Positions 1 to 7,442 are shown, counted from the stretch's first letter. The stretch is DNA of 12,486 nucleotides from Methanosarcinaceae archaeon (GCA_028690255.1 JAQVBP010000040.1:2665-15150), one strand, 5' to 3'. Translations and numbers: made by a program. Notes: generated from the letters alone by a model not told the origin.

Positions 1-59
1 TGGGGAAATATTCTCAATAATTCTTTAAACATGAGTATCATCCCTCTTTTGTTCTCGTT

Positions 60-90
60 TTCTGCAATTGTTGTATTCAAGATTGCAGAA
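60..90. repeat. 9-bp perfect inverted repeat upstream of the epimerase gene
   Basis: TTCTGCAAT at 60-68 pairs with ATTGCAGAA at 82-90 around a 13-base loop. It is about 150 bases before the epimerase start. A T-rich stretch near 100-111 follows it on the plus strand. It could be the terminator hairpin of a gene to the left of the window, or an operator. The pairing is visible in the sequence; the role is inference. Confidence 0.5.
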
Positions 91-131
91 ATTCTATGAC
101 ATTATTTTTAGGTGTGAAATCCCATCCATTC

Positions 132-155
132 TTTTGAAATGTGTAACTTTCAAAA
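132..155. repeat. 8-bp perfect inverted repeat in the epimerase leader region
   Basis: TTTTGAAA at 132-139 pairs with TTTCAAAA at 148-155 around the 8-base loop TGTGTAAC. It ends about 85 bases before the epimerase start and lies just upstream of the candidate TATA element. This position fits an operator for a dimeric regulator or a stem-loop, but nothing in the window shows which. Confidence 0.45.
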
Positions 156-202
156 CAGGGTATGTTTTCATCCTTTTCCCGAAACCTTCCTGGCATACAA
201 TA

Positions 203-214
203 GATAATTTTATG
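203..214 (+). promoter_or_regulatory. Candidate TATA element for the epimerase gene
   Basis: The AT-rich GATAATTTTATG lies 26-37 bases before the ATG. Archaeal transcription starts about 25 bases downstream of the TATA centre, so the transcript would have almost no leader. That agrees with the lack of a visible ribosome binding site in front of this ATG. Weak evidence, based only on composition and spacing. Confidence 0.3.
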
Positions 215-239
215 TCTCTTTCTGCTCTTTTCTCAGAAC

Positions 240-1145
240 ATGAATGTGCTGGTTACCGGAGGAGCCGGGTTCATTGGTTCCCATATAACAGAATATTTTG
301 CAAACGAAGGGCACAGGGTCCGGGTTCTGGACAACCTTGAAACAGGTTACCTGAAAAATGTATCCTCCCACAAAAACGTTGAGTTTCTGAATGGAGATAT
401 ATGCGATGAAAAAACTGTTTCAAAAGCAGTTCTGGACATTGACTATGTTTTTCATGAGGCTGCCCTTGTTTCCGTTCCCTTAAGCTGCGAGAAACCTGCC
501 GAAGCGTTCCGGATAAATACCCTCGGGACTCTGAACGTGCTCCAGGCCTGTGTCGCGGCAGGGGTTGAAAAGTTCGTTACCGCCTCTTCAGCGGCAATTT
601 ACGGAAACAACCCCGATCTTCCAAAGCGCGAGAGCATGTACCCCGAACCTGCCTCTCCCTATGCTATCTCCAAACTGGACACCGAGTACCTGGCCCGCAT
701 GTTTTACGAGGATCATGGGCTCCGGACCACCTGTTTGCGTTACTTCAACGTCTATGGAAAAAGGCAGGACCCAAAATCTCCCTATGCCGCCGTAATCCCC
801 ATCTTTTGCGAGCGGGCGAAGGCAGGAAAGGACCTTGTGATCTACGGGGACGGAGGGCAGACCCGGGACTTCGTGCACGTCCGGGATGTGGTCCGGGCAA
901 ATGTTGCGGCCCTTGAGCACGGGGACGGGGACTTTTTTAATGTTGCAATGGGCAAGAGCGTAACCGTCCGGGAACTTGCGGAGACGGTCCTTGAGGCCAC
1001 AGGCTCTTCTTCCGAAATTGTCTATGAAGAACCCAGGGCAGGGGACGTCCGGGATTCAAGGGCAGATGTCTCGAAAATCTCCGGATGGTGGAGCGGGGAA
1101 ATCGAATTAAAGGAAGGGCTTACGGACTTGCTGGGTCCGGATTAA
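240..1145 (+). CDS. NAD-dependent nucleotide-sugar epimerase, GalE type (extended SDR family)
   Basis: Cytoplasmic extended short-chain dehydrogenase/reductase of 301 residues, most like UDP-glucose (or UDP-N-acetylglucosamine) 4-epimerases. The N-terminal Rossmann fold shows VTGGAGFIGSH at residues 5-15, and D31 in VLDNL would bind the ribose of NAD. The catalytic set is visible: serines 116-117 in TASSAAIYG and Tyr141-x3-Lys145 in SPYAISK. YGDGGQTRDFVHVRDV near 202-217 is the usual C-terminal substrate-side motif. The length is slightly short for GalE (about 310-340). The ATG at 240 begins exactly at the first beta strand. No G-rich ribosome binding site precedes it, so it may be read from a nearly leaderless transcript. 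The gene is G+C-rich (about 62% over 841-960 by hand count), unlike the AT-rich glycosyltransferase genes nearby. It converges with the protease gene 17 bases away. Fold and catalysis are secure; the exact sugar substrate cannot be told from sequence. Confidence 0.93.
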   Translation: MNVLVTGGAGFIGSHITEYFANEGHRVRVLDNLETGYLKNVSSHKNVEFLNGDICDEKTVSKAVLDIDYVFHEAALVSVPLSCEKPAEAFRINTLGTLNVLQACVAAGVEKFVTASSAAIYGNNPDLPKRESMYPEPASPYAISKLDTEYLARMFYEDHGLRTTCLRYFNVYGKRQDPKSPYAAVIPIFCERAKAGKDLVIYGDGGQTRDFVHVRDVVRANVAALEHGDGDFFNVAMGKSVTVRELAETVLEATGSSSEIVYEEPRAGDVRDSRADVSKISGWWSGEIELKEGLTDLLGPD

Positions 1146-1162
1146 TCTTAAATCAGGTAACT

Positions 1163-2068
1163 TCAGGAAAGGCCCATATGCGGTATGACTCCAAAAAGAA
1201 AGACGTTTACTAATCCGTGTAATATCGTAACAAAAGGCAAACTTTGTGTTTTATAGAAGATAATGCCTATGATAAACCCCACAAAAGAAGTGTACAATAT
1301 TTCATATGGAGTGCCGTACCCGGAGTGCATGATCCCGAAAAGAAAACTTGCAAGGAGTATTCCTTTCAATGTACCAAAGGCTTCTGAAAGCCTTGTTTGC
1401 AGCATTGCTCTGAATAATATTTCTTCAATAAAGCCCACAAAGAAGACCATCACGACTGTGAGTTTTAAAAGGTTCAGGAGAGAGAGGTCCGGGATGAGGT
1501 AGCCGGTCCGGATGGTTGAGTATTCCCCGTATCCAAGCAGGAAACTCAGTGGAATTGCAAGAGATATATAGAGCCACAGTTTTTTGTCAAAGGTCAGGCC
1601 TAACTCTTTCCTGTTCATTTTCTGATTCATAGCAGCAATTGCTACCGGGATTGCCAGGGGGGCGTAGATAAATACGAAGGAGTAAAGGGCCATGTCAAAA
1701 AAAGTCGGCATCGAGAGGTTAACCAGGCGGAGGATGGGGAGCAAAAGCAGGGCCTGATAACTTTTTTGTACCTGCTCGTCTTTCATGACCGTGGCGGAAA
1801 GAGAAAGGGCAATAAGAATTATTGCATGCAGGAAAATCGCTTCTTTTATTTTTCCGGAATAGATCAGCAATTCGGCAAAAGCAATGCCTGTGATAGGTAC
1901 CCCAATCAGTCCCCTTATGCCGGTAAATATGCCGGTAAAATAATTTTTCAATCTATTTATGCTTATTAAGTCCTTTTTTTTCTGAGTATGTTTCCTGCCC
2001 TCCAAACCTTCCTTTTCCGGCCTTTCTCCCGTTTGAAGCTTATGATTCTTTAGTTCCGGATTTTCCAT
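1163..2068 (-). CDS. CPBP-family intramembrane glutamic endopeptidase (CAAX protease / bacteriocin-processing type)
   Basis: Polytopic membrane protein of 301 residues. The first 40 are hydrophilic and Lys/Glu-rich, followed by about eight hydrophobic segments. The four family motifs are intact: Glu215-Glu216-x3-Arg220 in FIEEILFRAM, Phe244-x3-His248 in FLFGIMH, and His284-x3-Asn288 in ILHGLVN. The family (also called Abi or Rce1-like) includes prenyl-protein CAAX proteases and proteins that process or resist peptides. The archaeal substrate is unknown. The ATG start is supported by a strong G-run (GGGAGGGGGG) about 4 bases upstream on the minus strand. It is transcribed alone, convergent with the epimerase and separated from the rhamnose operon by about 500 bases, so no functional link to the glycan genes is shown. 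Family assignment is sure; function is not. Confidence 0.93.
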   Translation of the reverse strand: MENPELKNHKLQTGERPEKEGLEGRKHTQKKKDLISINRLKNYFTGIFTGIRGLIGVPITGIAFAELLIYSGKIKEAIFLHAIILIALSLSATVMKDEQVQKSYQALLLLPILRLVNLSMPTFFDMALYSFVFIYAPLAIPVAIAAMNQKMNRKELGLTFDKKLWLYISLAIPLSFLLGYGEYSTIRTGYLIPDLSLLNLLKLTVVMVFFVGFIEEILFRAMLQTRLSEAFGTLKGILLASFLFGIMHSGYGTPYEILYTSFVGFIIGIIFYKTQSLPFVTILHGLVNVFLFGVIPHMGLS

Positions 2069-2572
2069 ACGTCCCCCCTCCCGAATATTAATGGAAATAC
2101 ATACACCCCGATATCGTATTTTTTACCTTATCCCCTGAAGCTTTAGCTTGCCCATTTGAAAAGAGCCTTATGTGCCTCTTTTTTATGTTCAGGACTTTTT
2201 AAGCCTCTAACCTGCCGATTATTCAGAAGTGAAAGTGTATATCCCATAATTCGGAACCTCTTCCTTCTTTCGCTTCAACGAAAAAAACCTCAGTTAAGAC
2301 ATTTCAGAAAGCTTTTCCCTTTTTATCCTGAAATTTCTATTTCTATATGTGGGTGGCTCTGGAGATACCCTCTTATGACCTGGCTCAGCTTCCCCCGGTT
2401 TCGATGGGCCTGGCATTTTAATGATATCTTTTTCAAACATTGGCCTAAAACTTAGCAGGAACTATTTCCCCGGGATACTACATATTCTTTGGTATTTTCT
2501 TTGCGGGTCCTTACTTGTTCATAAGAACGCAGCAGGCGGGGGCCCTGAGTCTTTAGCTCGGGGGTAGTTGAC
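2069..2572. other. 504-base spacer with no convincing gene
   Basis: It lies between the protease gene and the end of the rhamnose operon. It contains a small A/T-rich hairpin (2159-2184), two weak minus-strand reading frames of 34 and 48 codons (2143-2247 and 2294-2440), and an IS200/IS605-like terminal hairpin at the right edge. The 34-codon frame has GGAAGAGG about 8 bases before its ATG and would encode a Lys/His-rich peptide. I recognise neither frame. The stretch reads best as decayed mobile DNA plus the protease gene's promoter region, but I cannot prove that. Confidence 0.5.
2159..2184 (+). terminator. Weak hairpin with T-run
   Basis: AAAAGAG (2159-2165) pairs with CTCTTTT (2176-2182) around a 10-base loop, and the T-run continues to 2184. 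It looks like a plus-strand terminator, but no plus-strand gene lies just before it. It also overlaps the 34-codon minus-strand frame, so it may be fortuitous. Confidence 0.3.
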
Positions 2573-2580
2573 TTACTTGT
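2510..2580 (-). mobile_element. IS200/IS605-like terminal hairpin relic with 9-bp flanking repeats
   Basis: On the minus strand, starting at the glycosyltransferase stop codon, the sequence runs GTCAACTACCCCCGAG, CTAAAGA, CTCAGGG. It can fold as CCC/GGG plus GAG/CTC with one mismatch around a CTAAAGA loop. A C-rich arm, a CTAAAG loop and a G-rich arm is the usual look of the subterminal hairpin at the end of IS200/IS605 and TnpB-bearing elements. CTTACTTGT occurs at 2510-2518 and again at 2572-2580, and both copies contain TTAC, which is the insertion target of the related element IS608. No transposase or TnpB gene is present. Assignment by pattern only. Confidence 0.45.
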
Positions 2581-3400
2581 GCATTTGTACTTTCTCTATA
2601 TAATGCGTGCCCACTATTTCATCCAGAAAACCTATTCTTGCCTCAGCTTCTTCTATTCTTCTCCACAGGTTCCAGTCCGTAGGTTCTCTGTATTTCCAGC
2701 ATTCAGGGCTCCACTCTATGAAGGTTAGCCTTGAATGGTATAGTACTGACATAAGGGATATGCATCCGTTTTGCAGGGGATATGAACCTACTTCATTCCA
2801 TTCTCCGGGAGTAATCTCCCTTTTCACTTTCCCGTAAACCATTTCATAGTTATTTTTCAGGGCGTAATTTAGCAGGTTTTCTATGTGGGTTTCGGAAAAT
2901 TCATCGTCGTCGTCAAGGGGTGCGATCCATTCTCCGGACGCTAACTCAATGGCTACGTTTCGGGGAACTGCTCCGTGGACATACCATTTTTTATTAGGGT
3001 CTTTGGGATACCTGCTTCTTTCGGGCAGGTTGTAAAATTTTATTCTGGGATCATTGAAGCTCTTTACCCGGGTTTCCGTCTCATCCGTGCAGTGATCCCC
3101 TACAACTATTATTTCGATGTTTTTGTATGTTTGTCTTAAAGCCGAAGGGATCGCTCTTTCCGAAAGCAGGTCTACCCTGTTATAGGTAGGGGTTATGATA
3201 GAAACAAGAGGTAAATCGCCTGTTTTTTTGGGCTCCTCCGGGTTTTCGCTCCTCTTTTTTTCCAGAATTTTTTGGTTTTTTCTGCGTTCCAGGGGGGTTT
3301 TGTAGTAATAGCCATAGTACATTTTTTCCCCTCTGAAGGAAGCATAATTTAAAGCTGAAGCCAACCCATCTTTAGTAAAAATTCTTCTCAATCTACTCAT
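2573..3400 (-). CDS. Family 2 glycosyltransferase (GT-A fold)
   Basis: A 275-residue, probably membrane-associated cytoplasmic enzyme that transfers a sugar from a nucleotide donor. Residues 1-62 are basic and lack a membrane helix. The GT2 core begins at PLVSIITPTYNR (64-75), followed by SALRQTYKNIEIIVVGDHCTD (86-106). The metal-binding acidic cluster is Asp163-Asp166 in APLDDDDEFS. RNVAIELASGEWI just before it is the usual helix leading to the DxD motif. GT2 enzymes invert the anomeric centre; donor and acceptor cannot be told. Given dTDP-rhamnose genes in the same operon, a rhamnosyltransferase is possible. The ATG overlaps the flippase stop by 4 bases (ATGA) and has AAGGGGG 7 bases upstream. 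It is the last operon gene. Its stop codon lies inside the IS-like end, so the last few residues may have been altered by an insertion. Confidence 0.92.
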   Translation of the reverse strand: MSRLRRIFTKDGLASALNYASFRGEKMYYGYYYKTPLERRKNQKILEKKRSENPEEPKKTGDLPLVSIITPTYNRVDLLSERAIPSALRQTYKNIEIIVVGDHCTDETETRVKSFNDPRIKFYNLPERSRYPKDPNKKWYVHGAVPRNVAIELASGEWIAPLDDDDEFSETHIENLLNYALKNNYEMVYGKVKREITPGEWNEVGSYPLQNGCISLMSVLYHSRLTFIEWSPECWKYREPTDWNLWRRIEEAEARIGFLDEIVGTHYIEKVQMHK

Positions 3401-4824
3401 AAAAATTCCCCCTTCTTAAATAATGTATTATAGTCTCGCTTTGAAACTACCCCAAAAAGACTCAATATAATCAGATATATTGCTGCAGAACTTGCGACTA
3501 ACAAAAAGATATTTCCTTCTATGAAGGTAAGAATGAAAATTCCCATTATCGCATTTGCGGCCAGGGGGCCCAGAGTAAAATTGAGAATAGGGATTTTACA
3601 TGTCAGTCTGGAAATAAAATAAAAACTCAGAATAAAAGAAGCGGTATAGGTTATTACGGTTGCCAGGGCCGCTCCCATAAAACTATATTTAGGAATAAGC
3701 AGCAGGTTTATTATAATATTCAAAGCCGTTATAAAAATGCCTATTTTCAGGGACAATACCTGCCTGTTTATGGATGCAAAGAGGGTTCCGAGCATATAAG
3801 ATAAAAATATCACAGGGATTGTCCATATAAGAATTTGAAGTGCCGGAATTGCCGGGTAAAACTCCTTTCCGTAAATAAGTAAGATTATCCTGTCAGCAAG
3901 CAATGTTGTGCCTACTGCAATAGGAAGGCCTGTAATTAACAGAAATTTAAAGGACTTTTCATATGCAGAATTCAAAGCGTTTTTTGCTGAAATATGAAAG
4001 TTGGAAAATACCGGATATAAAGAAGTTGATAGAGCTGCGGGAATAAAAATCAAAGTTTCAAGCAGGCGATATGCTGCGGAATAATATCCTACTGCTTCAT
4101 CTCCTTTAATTGTTGAAAGCATTATTATATCTATTTTAAACGCAATAATATTTACAACCGCAGATAAAAAAAATGGCAATGCCTTTTTTACGGAATCCTT
4201 CCAGAAGTCCCGATCAATTTCAATCACAGGCACCACGTATTTCCAGAGGCAAATGAATAAAGTATATATAAAAACGATTAAACTTGAAAAGGAGTAAATC
4301 GCCGAGATTGTTACAAGCCCGTGTCCCCGAAATATTGCAAACAATGTAAGAGAGAGTACTATTATTTTATTCCCAATCGTTCCAATAGAAATATATTCCA
4401 TTTTTTCAAAGGCCTTAAACAGGGAATTGAAAAGTTCGGTAAATGAATTAAAAAGCATTCCTGCGGTAATAAAATACACAACTCTGACTGTCTGCTCCGG
4501 ATATTCAAGATATTTCATAGAAAGTACGATTAACCCGAAACAAATTATGCTAAGAATTATTTTTATCGGTATAACATTTCCAAGGTATTTTTTAGCCAGG
4601 GACTTATCCCTTGCAATCTCTCTGACAGCCAGTACGCCAAAACCCATATTTGCAAGAACCATGAATATTCCGGTAAAAGCCAGGGCAAATGAGAGTACTC
4701 CAAACTGTTCAGTACCCAGATACCGGGCAGTATACATGACGTACAGGAAGCCCAGGGGATAACTCACCAGCTGTGCAAAAAAAAGGACACCCGTGTTTTT
4801 AGCTACTTTTTGAGCGGTATTCAT
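3397..4824 (-). CDS. Oligosaccharide flippase, Wzx/RfbX type (MOP superfamily)
   Basis: Integral membrane protein of 475 residues, typical for the family, with about 12-14 hydrophobic segments along its whole length. It would translocate a lipid-linked oligosaccharide from the cytoplasmic to the outer face of the membrane. Recognisable features are an N-terminal helix ending in ARYLGTEQFGVLSFA (33-47) and GFGVLAVREIARDKS (61-75). This pattern of helix, RYLG, then REIAR is common in archaeal and bacterial polysaccharide flippases. The ATG overlaps the rfbD stop by 4 bases (ATGA). A GGGGG lies only 3 bases before it, so translational coupling probably matters more than an ideal ribosome binding site. 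The gene is very AT-rich (about 28% G+C over 4081-4200 by hand count) compared with rfbD next to it (about 52%). Family secure; the carried glycan is inferred from neighbours. Confidence 0.93.
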   Translation of the reverse strand: MNTAQKVAKNTGVLFFAQLVSYPLGFLYVMYTARYLGTEQFGVLSFALAFTGIFMVLANMGFGVLAVREIARDKSLAKKYLGNVIPIKIILSIICFGLIVLSMKYLEYPEQTVRVVYFITAGMLFNSFTELFNSLFKAFEKMEYISIGTIGNKIIVLSLTLFAIFRGHGLVTISAIYSFSSLIVFIYTLFICLWKYVVPVIEIDRDFWKDSVKKALPFFLSAVVNIIAFKIDIIMLSTIKGDEAVGYYSAAYRLLETLIFIPAALSTSLYPVFSNFHISAKNALNSAYEKSFKFLLITGLPIAVGTTLLADRIILLIYGKEFYPAIPALQILIWTIPVIFLSYMLGTLFASINRQVLSLKIGIFITALNIIINLLLIPKYSFMGAALATVITYTASFILSFYFISRLTCKIPILNFTLGPLAANAIMGIFILTFIEGNIFLLVASSAAIYLIILSLFGVVSKRDYNTLFKKGEFL

Positions 4825-5669
4825 GTTCCCCCATTTTCAGGGCTTCCAGGGGCCTTATCCACGTTTTGTCTTTCCCTGAGGTACTCTTTAAGCGCTTCTT
4901 TCCAATGATTCATAGGGCCTGTTTTTGTGTTCAGGAGGGCGGAATATTCCGGACGTTTTGCATTTTTAGGGAATTCCTCACTGGTACAGGGAAATGCATT
5001 CCCTATAATGGATGAGGCAAACTCATACCAGGAACACACCCCTTCGTTTGTGATATGGTAAATTCCGGGTTTCAGTCCTATGATTTCCCCTGTTTTGCGG
5101 GCCAGATCCGAAGTGAAGGTGGGTTTTCCGAACTGGTCGTTTACCACCTTTACCACATCCATTTTTTCGGAGAGTTGCAGCATGGTTTCAACAAAATTCT
5201 TTCCTCCGGGCCCGAAAAGCCAGGAGGTCCTTATTATCCTGTAATTTTTCATGTTCCCGGCAATTTTTGATTCGCCAAGCAATTTTGACTGCCCGTATAC
5301 ATTGATGGGATTCGGGGGGTCGGATTCAACATACTCTTTTTTAGAACCGTCGAATACATAGTCCGTGCTGAAATGCACAAGTATGGCCCCTGTGCCGGCA
5401 CAGGCTTCCGCTATGTACCCCGGGCCGTGGCCGTTTACCCGAAAGGCCAGCCCCCTTTTCTCCTCACAGGCTTCCACATCAGTATAGGCGGCTGCGTTGA
5501 TTACAACATCCGGCTTTATTTTTTTGACAGACGCAATTACCTTTTGCCGGTCCGTGAGCTCCAGATCCCTGTGGGTCAGCCTGACAGCCTCAGGAAAGAC
5601 TTTGCACAGGGCCTGACCCAGCATCCCGCAGCTTCCGAGGATCAAAGTCTTAACGGTTCCCACCACCAC
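4821..5669 (-). CDS. rfbD: dTDP-4-dehydrorhamnose reductase
   Basis: Cytoplasmic NAD(P)H-dependent SDR enzyme that performs the last step to dTDP-L-rhamnose. The 282-residue length is normal. Motifs: LILGSCGMLGQAL (9-21) is the nucleotide-binding loop; INAAAYTDVEACE (57-69) and STDYVFDG (101-108) are RmlD signatures; Tyr125-x3-Lys129 in VYGQSK is the catalytic pair; DQFGKPT (178-184) and GIYHITNEGVCSWYEFA (202-218) are typical C-terminal motifs. It overlaps the end of rfbB by 28 bases. The start is ambiguous: three consecutive GTG codons at 5669, 5666 and 5663 are all possible, and the GGTGGTGG repeat may double as the ribosome binding site. A TTG at codon 9 is also possible but would clip the first beta strand. 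The next gene starts inside its stop codon. Function is very secure. Confidence 0.95.
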   Translation of the reverse strand: MVVGTVKTLILGSCGMLGQALCKVFPEAVRLTHRDLELTDRQKVIASVKKIKPDVVINAAAYTDVEACEEKRGLAFRVNGHGPGYIAEACAGTGAILVHFSTDYVFDGSKKEYVESDPPNPINVYGQSKLLGESKIAGNMKNYRIIRTSWLFGPGGKNFVETMLQLSEKMDVVKVVNDQFGKPTFTSDLARKTGEIIGLKPGIYHITNEGVCSWYEFASSIIGNAFPCTSEEFPKNAKRPEYSALLNTKTGPMNHWKEALKEYLRERQNVDKAPGSPENGGT

Positions 5670-6598
5670 CTATTTTCAACATACCATTTGACCGTTTTTT
5701 CAAGAGCTTCATCGAAACTGAATTCCGGTTTCCATCCCATTTTTCTCAGCTTACTGCAGTCAAGAGAGTATCTGAAATCATGGCCTTTTCTGTCCTCTAC
5801 AAATTTTATTAAGGACTCGTCTTTTCCAAGTAATTTCAGGAGGCGATGAGTTATTTCTATATTTGTAAGCTCGTTTCCGCCTCCGATGTTGTAGATCTCT
5901 CCCTCTTCTCCTTTATGGAGCAAGCAGTCCACTGCCGAGCAGTGGTCTCTTACATAAATCCAGTCTCTGATGTTTTGGCCTTTCCCGTAGACAGGGACTT
6001 TTTCCCCATTAAGGAGCAGGCTTATGAAGAAAGGAATCAGTTTTTCAGGGTACTGATATAGCCCGAAGTTATTCGTGCACCGGGTAATTATCACCGGCAG
6101 GCCGTATGTGCTGTGGAAGGAAAGAGCCAGGAGGTCCGAACCTGCCTTGCTTGAAGAATAGGGGCTTGAAGGTTCAAGAATATCCGTTTCTGCAAACGAA
6201 CCTTCCTTTCTGCTCCCGTAGACTTCGTCCGTGGAAATATGTACAAACTTCTTAATTTTGTTTTCAAGCGCCGCCCGGAGAAGTACATTTGTGCCGAGCA
6301 CGTTCGTCCTGACAAAAACCGAGTCGTCCTCAATTGAACGGTCTACATGGCTTTCGGCCGCGAAGTGGACAACACAATCCGCTTTTCTCATGGCCTTTCC
6401 GACAACTTCCCGGTCGCAGATATCCCCTCTTATGAAAGTGTAATTCGGATTATCCCTGATACTTTTGAGGTTTTCCGGATTTCCGGCATAGGTAAGTTTA
6501 TCAAGGTTAATTACCCGGCAGTCAGGATATTTTTCCAGCATATAAATAATGAAATTACTCCCTATGAATCCACAACCTCCGGTTACCAGTAGTCTCAA
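5642..6598 (-). CDS. rfbB: dTDP-glucose 4,6-dehydratase
   Basis: Cytoplasmic NAD-dependent extended SDR of 318 residues that converts dTDP-glucose to dTDP-4-keto-6-deoxyglucose. Visible motifs: VTGGCGFIGSNF (5-16) for NAD binding; FAAESHVDRS (79-88); the dehydratase triad Thr123-Asp124-Glu125 in ISTDEVYG; Tyr147-x3-Lys151 in SPYSSSK; and RCTNNFG near 173-179. The TDE triad separates true dehydratases from GalE-like epimerases, so this differs in function from the gene at 240-1145. It starts with TTG, placed right at the first beta strand and preceded by GTGGGGATA on the minus strand. A 130-base gap to rfbC holds an A/T-rich palindrome that could be its own TATA element. It is slightly short at the C-terminus compared with bacterial RfbB (about 340-360), as is usual for archaeal forms. 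Confidence 0.96.
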   Translation of the reverse strand: MRLLVTGGCGFIGSNFIIYMLEKYPDCRVINLDKLTYAGNPENLKSIRDNPNYTFIRGDICDREVVGKAMRKADCVVHFAAESHVDRSIEDDSVFVRTNVLGTNVLLRAALENKIKKFVHISTDEVYGSRKEGSFAETDILEPSSPYSSSKAGSDLLALSFHSTYGLPVIITRCTNNFGLYQYPEKLIPFFISLLLNGEKVPVYGKGQNIRDWIYVRDHCSAVDCLLHKGEEGEIYNIGGGNELTNIEITHRLLKLLGKDESLIKFVEDRKGHDFRYSLDCSKLRKMGWKPEFSFDEALEKTVKWYVENRWWWEPLRL

Positions 6599-6630
6599 AT
6601 TTTATCCCCACTCTAAGCTATCTCTGGTTT

Positions 6631-6645
6631 AAATAAAGTTTATTT
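6631..6645 (-). promoter_or_regulatory. Candidate TATA element for rfbB (15-base palindrome)
   Basis: AAATAAA (6631-6637) and TTTATTT (6639-6645) form a palindrome centred on one base. On the minus strand it is 33-47 bases before the rfbB TTG, so a start site about 25 bases downstream would give a short leader just containing the GGGGAT ribosome binding site. This suggests that rfbB and the genes after it can be transcribed apart from rfbC. Inference from spacing only. Confidence 0.35.
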
Positions 6646-6728
6646 GTCCTCGGTTCCGGAATTTTCTTGCCCGTATGGTATCGATTTTGGAATTGATTCC
6701 TCCTAAACCGAAGACACATGGAATGAAC

Positions 6729-7310
6729 TTATATTGCTTTTAGGGCAGGTTTTCTTAACTCAAAATTCATTTCAGCTTTTTTCATTTCCGGAAGGAGTTT
6801 GTCCTTTTTTGATAGGGCCATGTCCTCTTCTTTTATTTTCCAGTCAACTGCCAGTGCCGGATCGTTGTAGATAATTCCCCTTTCAGCTTCAGGATGATAG
6901 TATTCGTCGCATTTGTAAGCAAAGATAGCAGTTTCACTAAGGACGGAAAAACCATGGGCAAAACCCTTTGGGATTAGGACCTGTTTTTTATTTTCGGAGG
7001 ACAGTTCAACACCAAGCCATTCCCCAAAAGTAGGGGATTTTGCTCTTAGGTCCAGGGCAACATCGTATACTTTACCTGAGATAACTCTCACCATTTTTGC
7101 CTGGCTGTAAGGTTCAAGCTGGTAATGGAGGCCTCTAATCACTCCATAAGAGGATTCTGATTCGTTTTCCTGAACGAAATCATATTTTTTGCCGATCAAA
7201 ATTTTCAATCTTTTTTCATTATAAGTTTCAAGGAAATATCCGCGTCCATCATTGAATATTTTCGGCTCAAGTATACAGAGATCCTTTATTTTTGTCTTAA
7301 TTAATCTCAT
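6729..7310 (-). CDS. rfbC: dTDP-4-dehydrorhamnose 3,5-epimerase
   Basis: Cupin-fold cytoplasmic enzyme of 193 residues (usual length about 180-190) that inverts C3 and C5 of dTDP-4-keto-6-deoxyglucose. The family core is complete: FNDGRGYFLETYN (19-31); FVQENESESSYGVIRGLHYQ (45-64) with the catalytic base His62; Lys72 in QAKMVRVISGKVYDVALDLR; VLIPKGFAHGFSVLSE (111-126); and Tyr132 in FAYKCDEYY, the probable catalytic acid. It begins with ATG, with GTGGGG about 12 bases upstream on the minus strand, a long spacing. It is the first gene of the rhamnose group and lies 130 bases before rfbB. The nucleotidyltransferase gene rfbA, often next to rfbC, is absent here. Assignment is secure. Confidence 0.96.
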   Translation of the reverse strand: MRLIKTKIKDLCILEPKIFNDGRGYFLETYNEKRLKILIGKKYDFVQENESESSYGVIRGLHYQLEPYSQAKMVRVISGKVYDVALDLRAKSPTFGEWLGVELSSENKKQVLIPKGFAHGFSVLSETAIFAYKCDEYYHPEAERGIIYNDPALAVDWKIKEEDMALSKKDKLLPEMKKAEMNFELRKPALKAI

Positions 7311-7377
7311 CTGCTTGTTGCCCCACTCGATTTATTGACCTGTGGCTAACCGTATAGATTTCAAAATAAGAGAATAA

Positions 7378-7442
7378 AACCACATATAAACAGATGAATA
7401 CGGATGGCTTCAATCCTTGTTAATACGTGGTCATCCGTGGTT
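7378..7442. repeat. Dispersed-repeat-like inverted motif (AACCAC / ACGGATG / CATCCGTGGTT)
   Basis: AACCAC at 7378-7383 and ACGGATG at 7400-7406 are both complementary to CATCCGTGGTT at 7432-7442, which gives an imperfect stem. CGTGGT is also directly repeated at 7426-7431 and 7436-7441. Segments rich in AACCACGGATG are familiar as intergenic repeats in methanogens and other prokaryotes. That this is a genome-wide repeat is inference; only one copy is in the window. Confidence 0.45.

Noticed and set aside
68..340. 90-codon plus-strand frame overlapping the epimerase start
   Set aside because: Its second half lies in another frame of the well-supported epimerase gene, it has no ribosome binding site, and its composition is not protein-like.
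588..920. 110-codon minus-strand frame inside the epimerase
   Set aside because: Antisense shadow of a G+C-rich gene whose motifs are intact on the plus strand.
2294..2440. 48-codon minus-strand frame with a Pro/Lys-rich peptide
   Set aside because: No ribosome binding site and no recognisable family. It could be the decayed tail of a mobile-element gene, but that cannot be shown.
2156..2455. 99-codon plus-strand frame in the spacer
   Set aside because: Rich in Arg, Phe and Leu with no motif and no ribosome binding site; it crosses the hairpin at 2159-2184. Likely noncoding.
5373..5849. 158-codon plus-strand frame across rfbD and rfbB
   Set aside because: Antisense to two genes with complete catalytic motifs; Pro/Ser-rich shadow translation.
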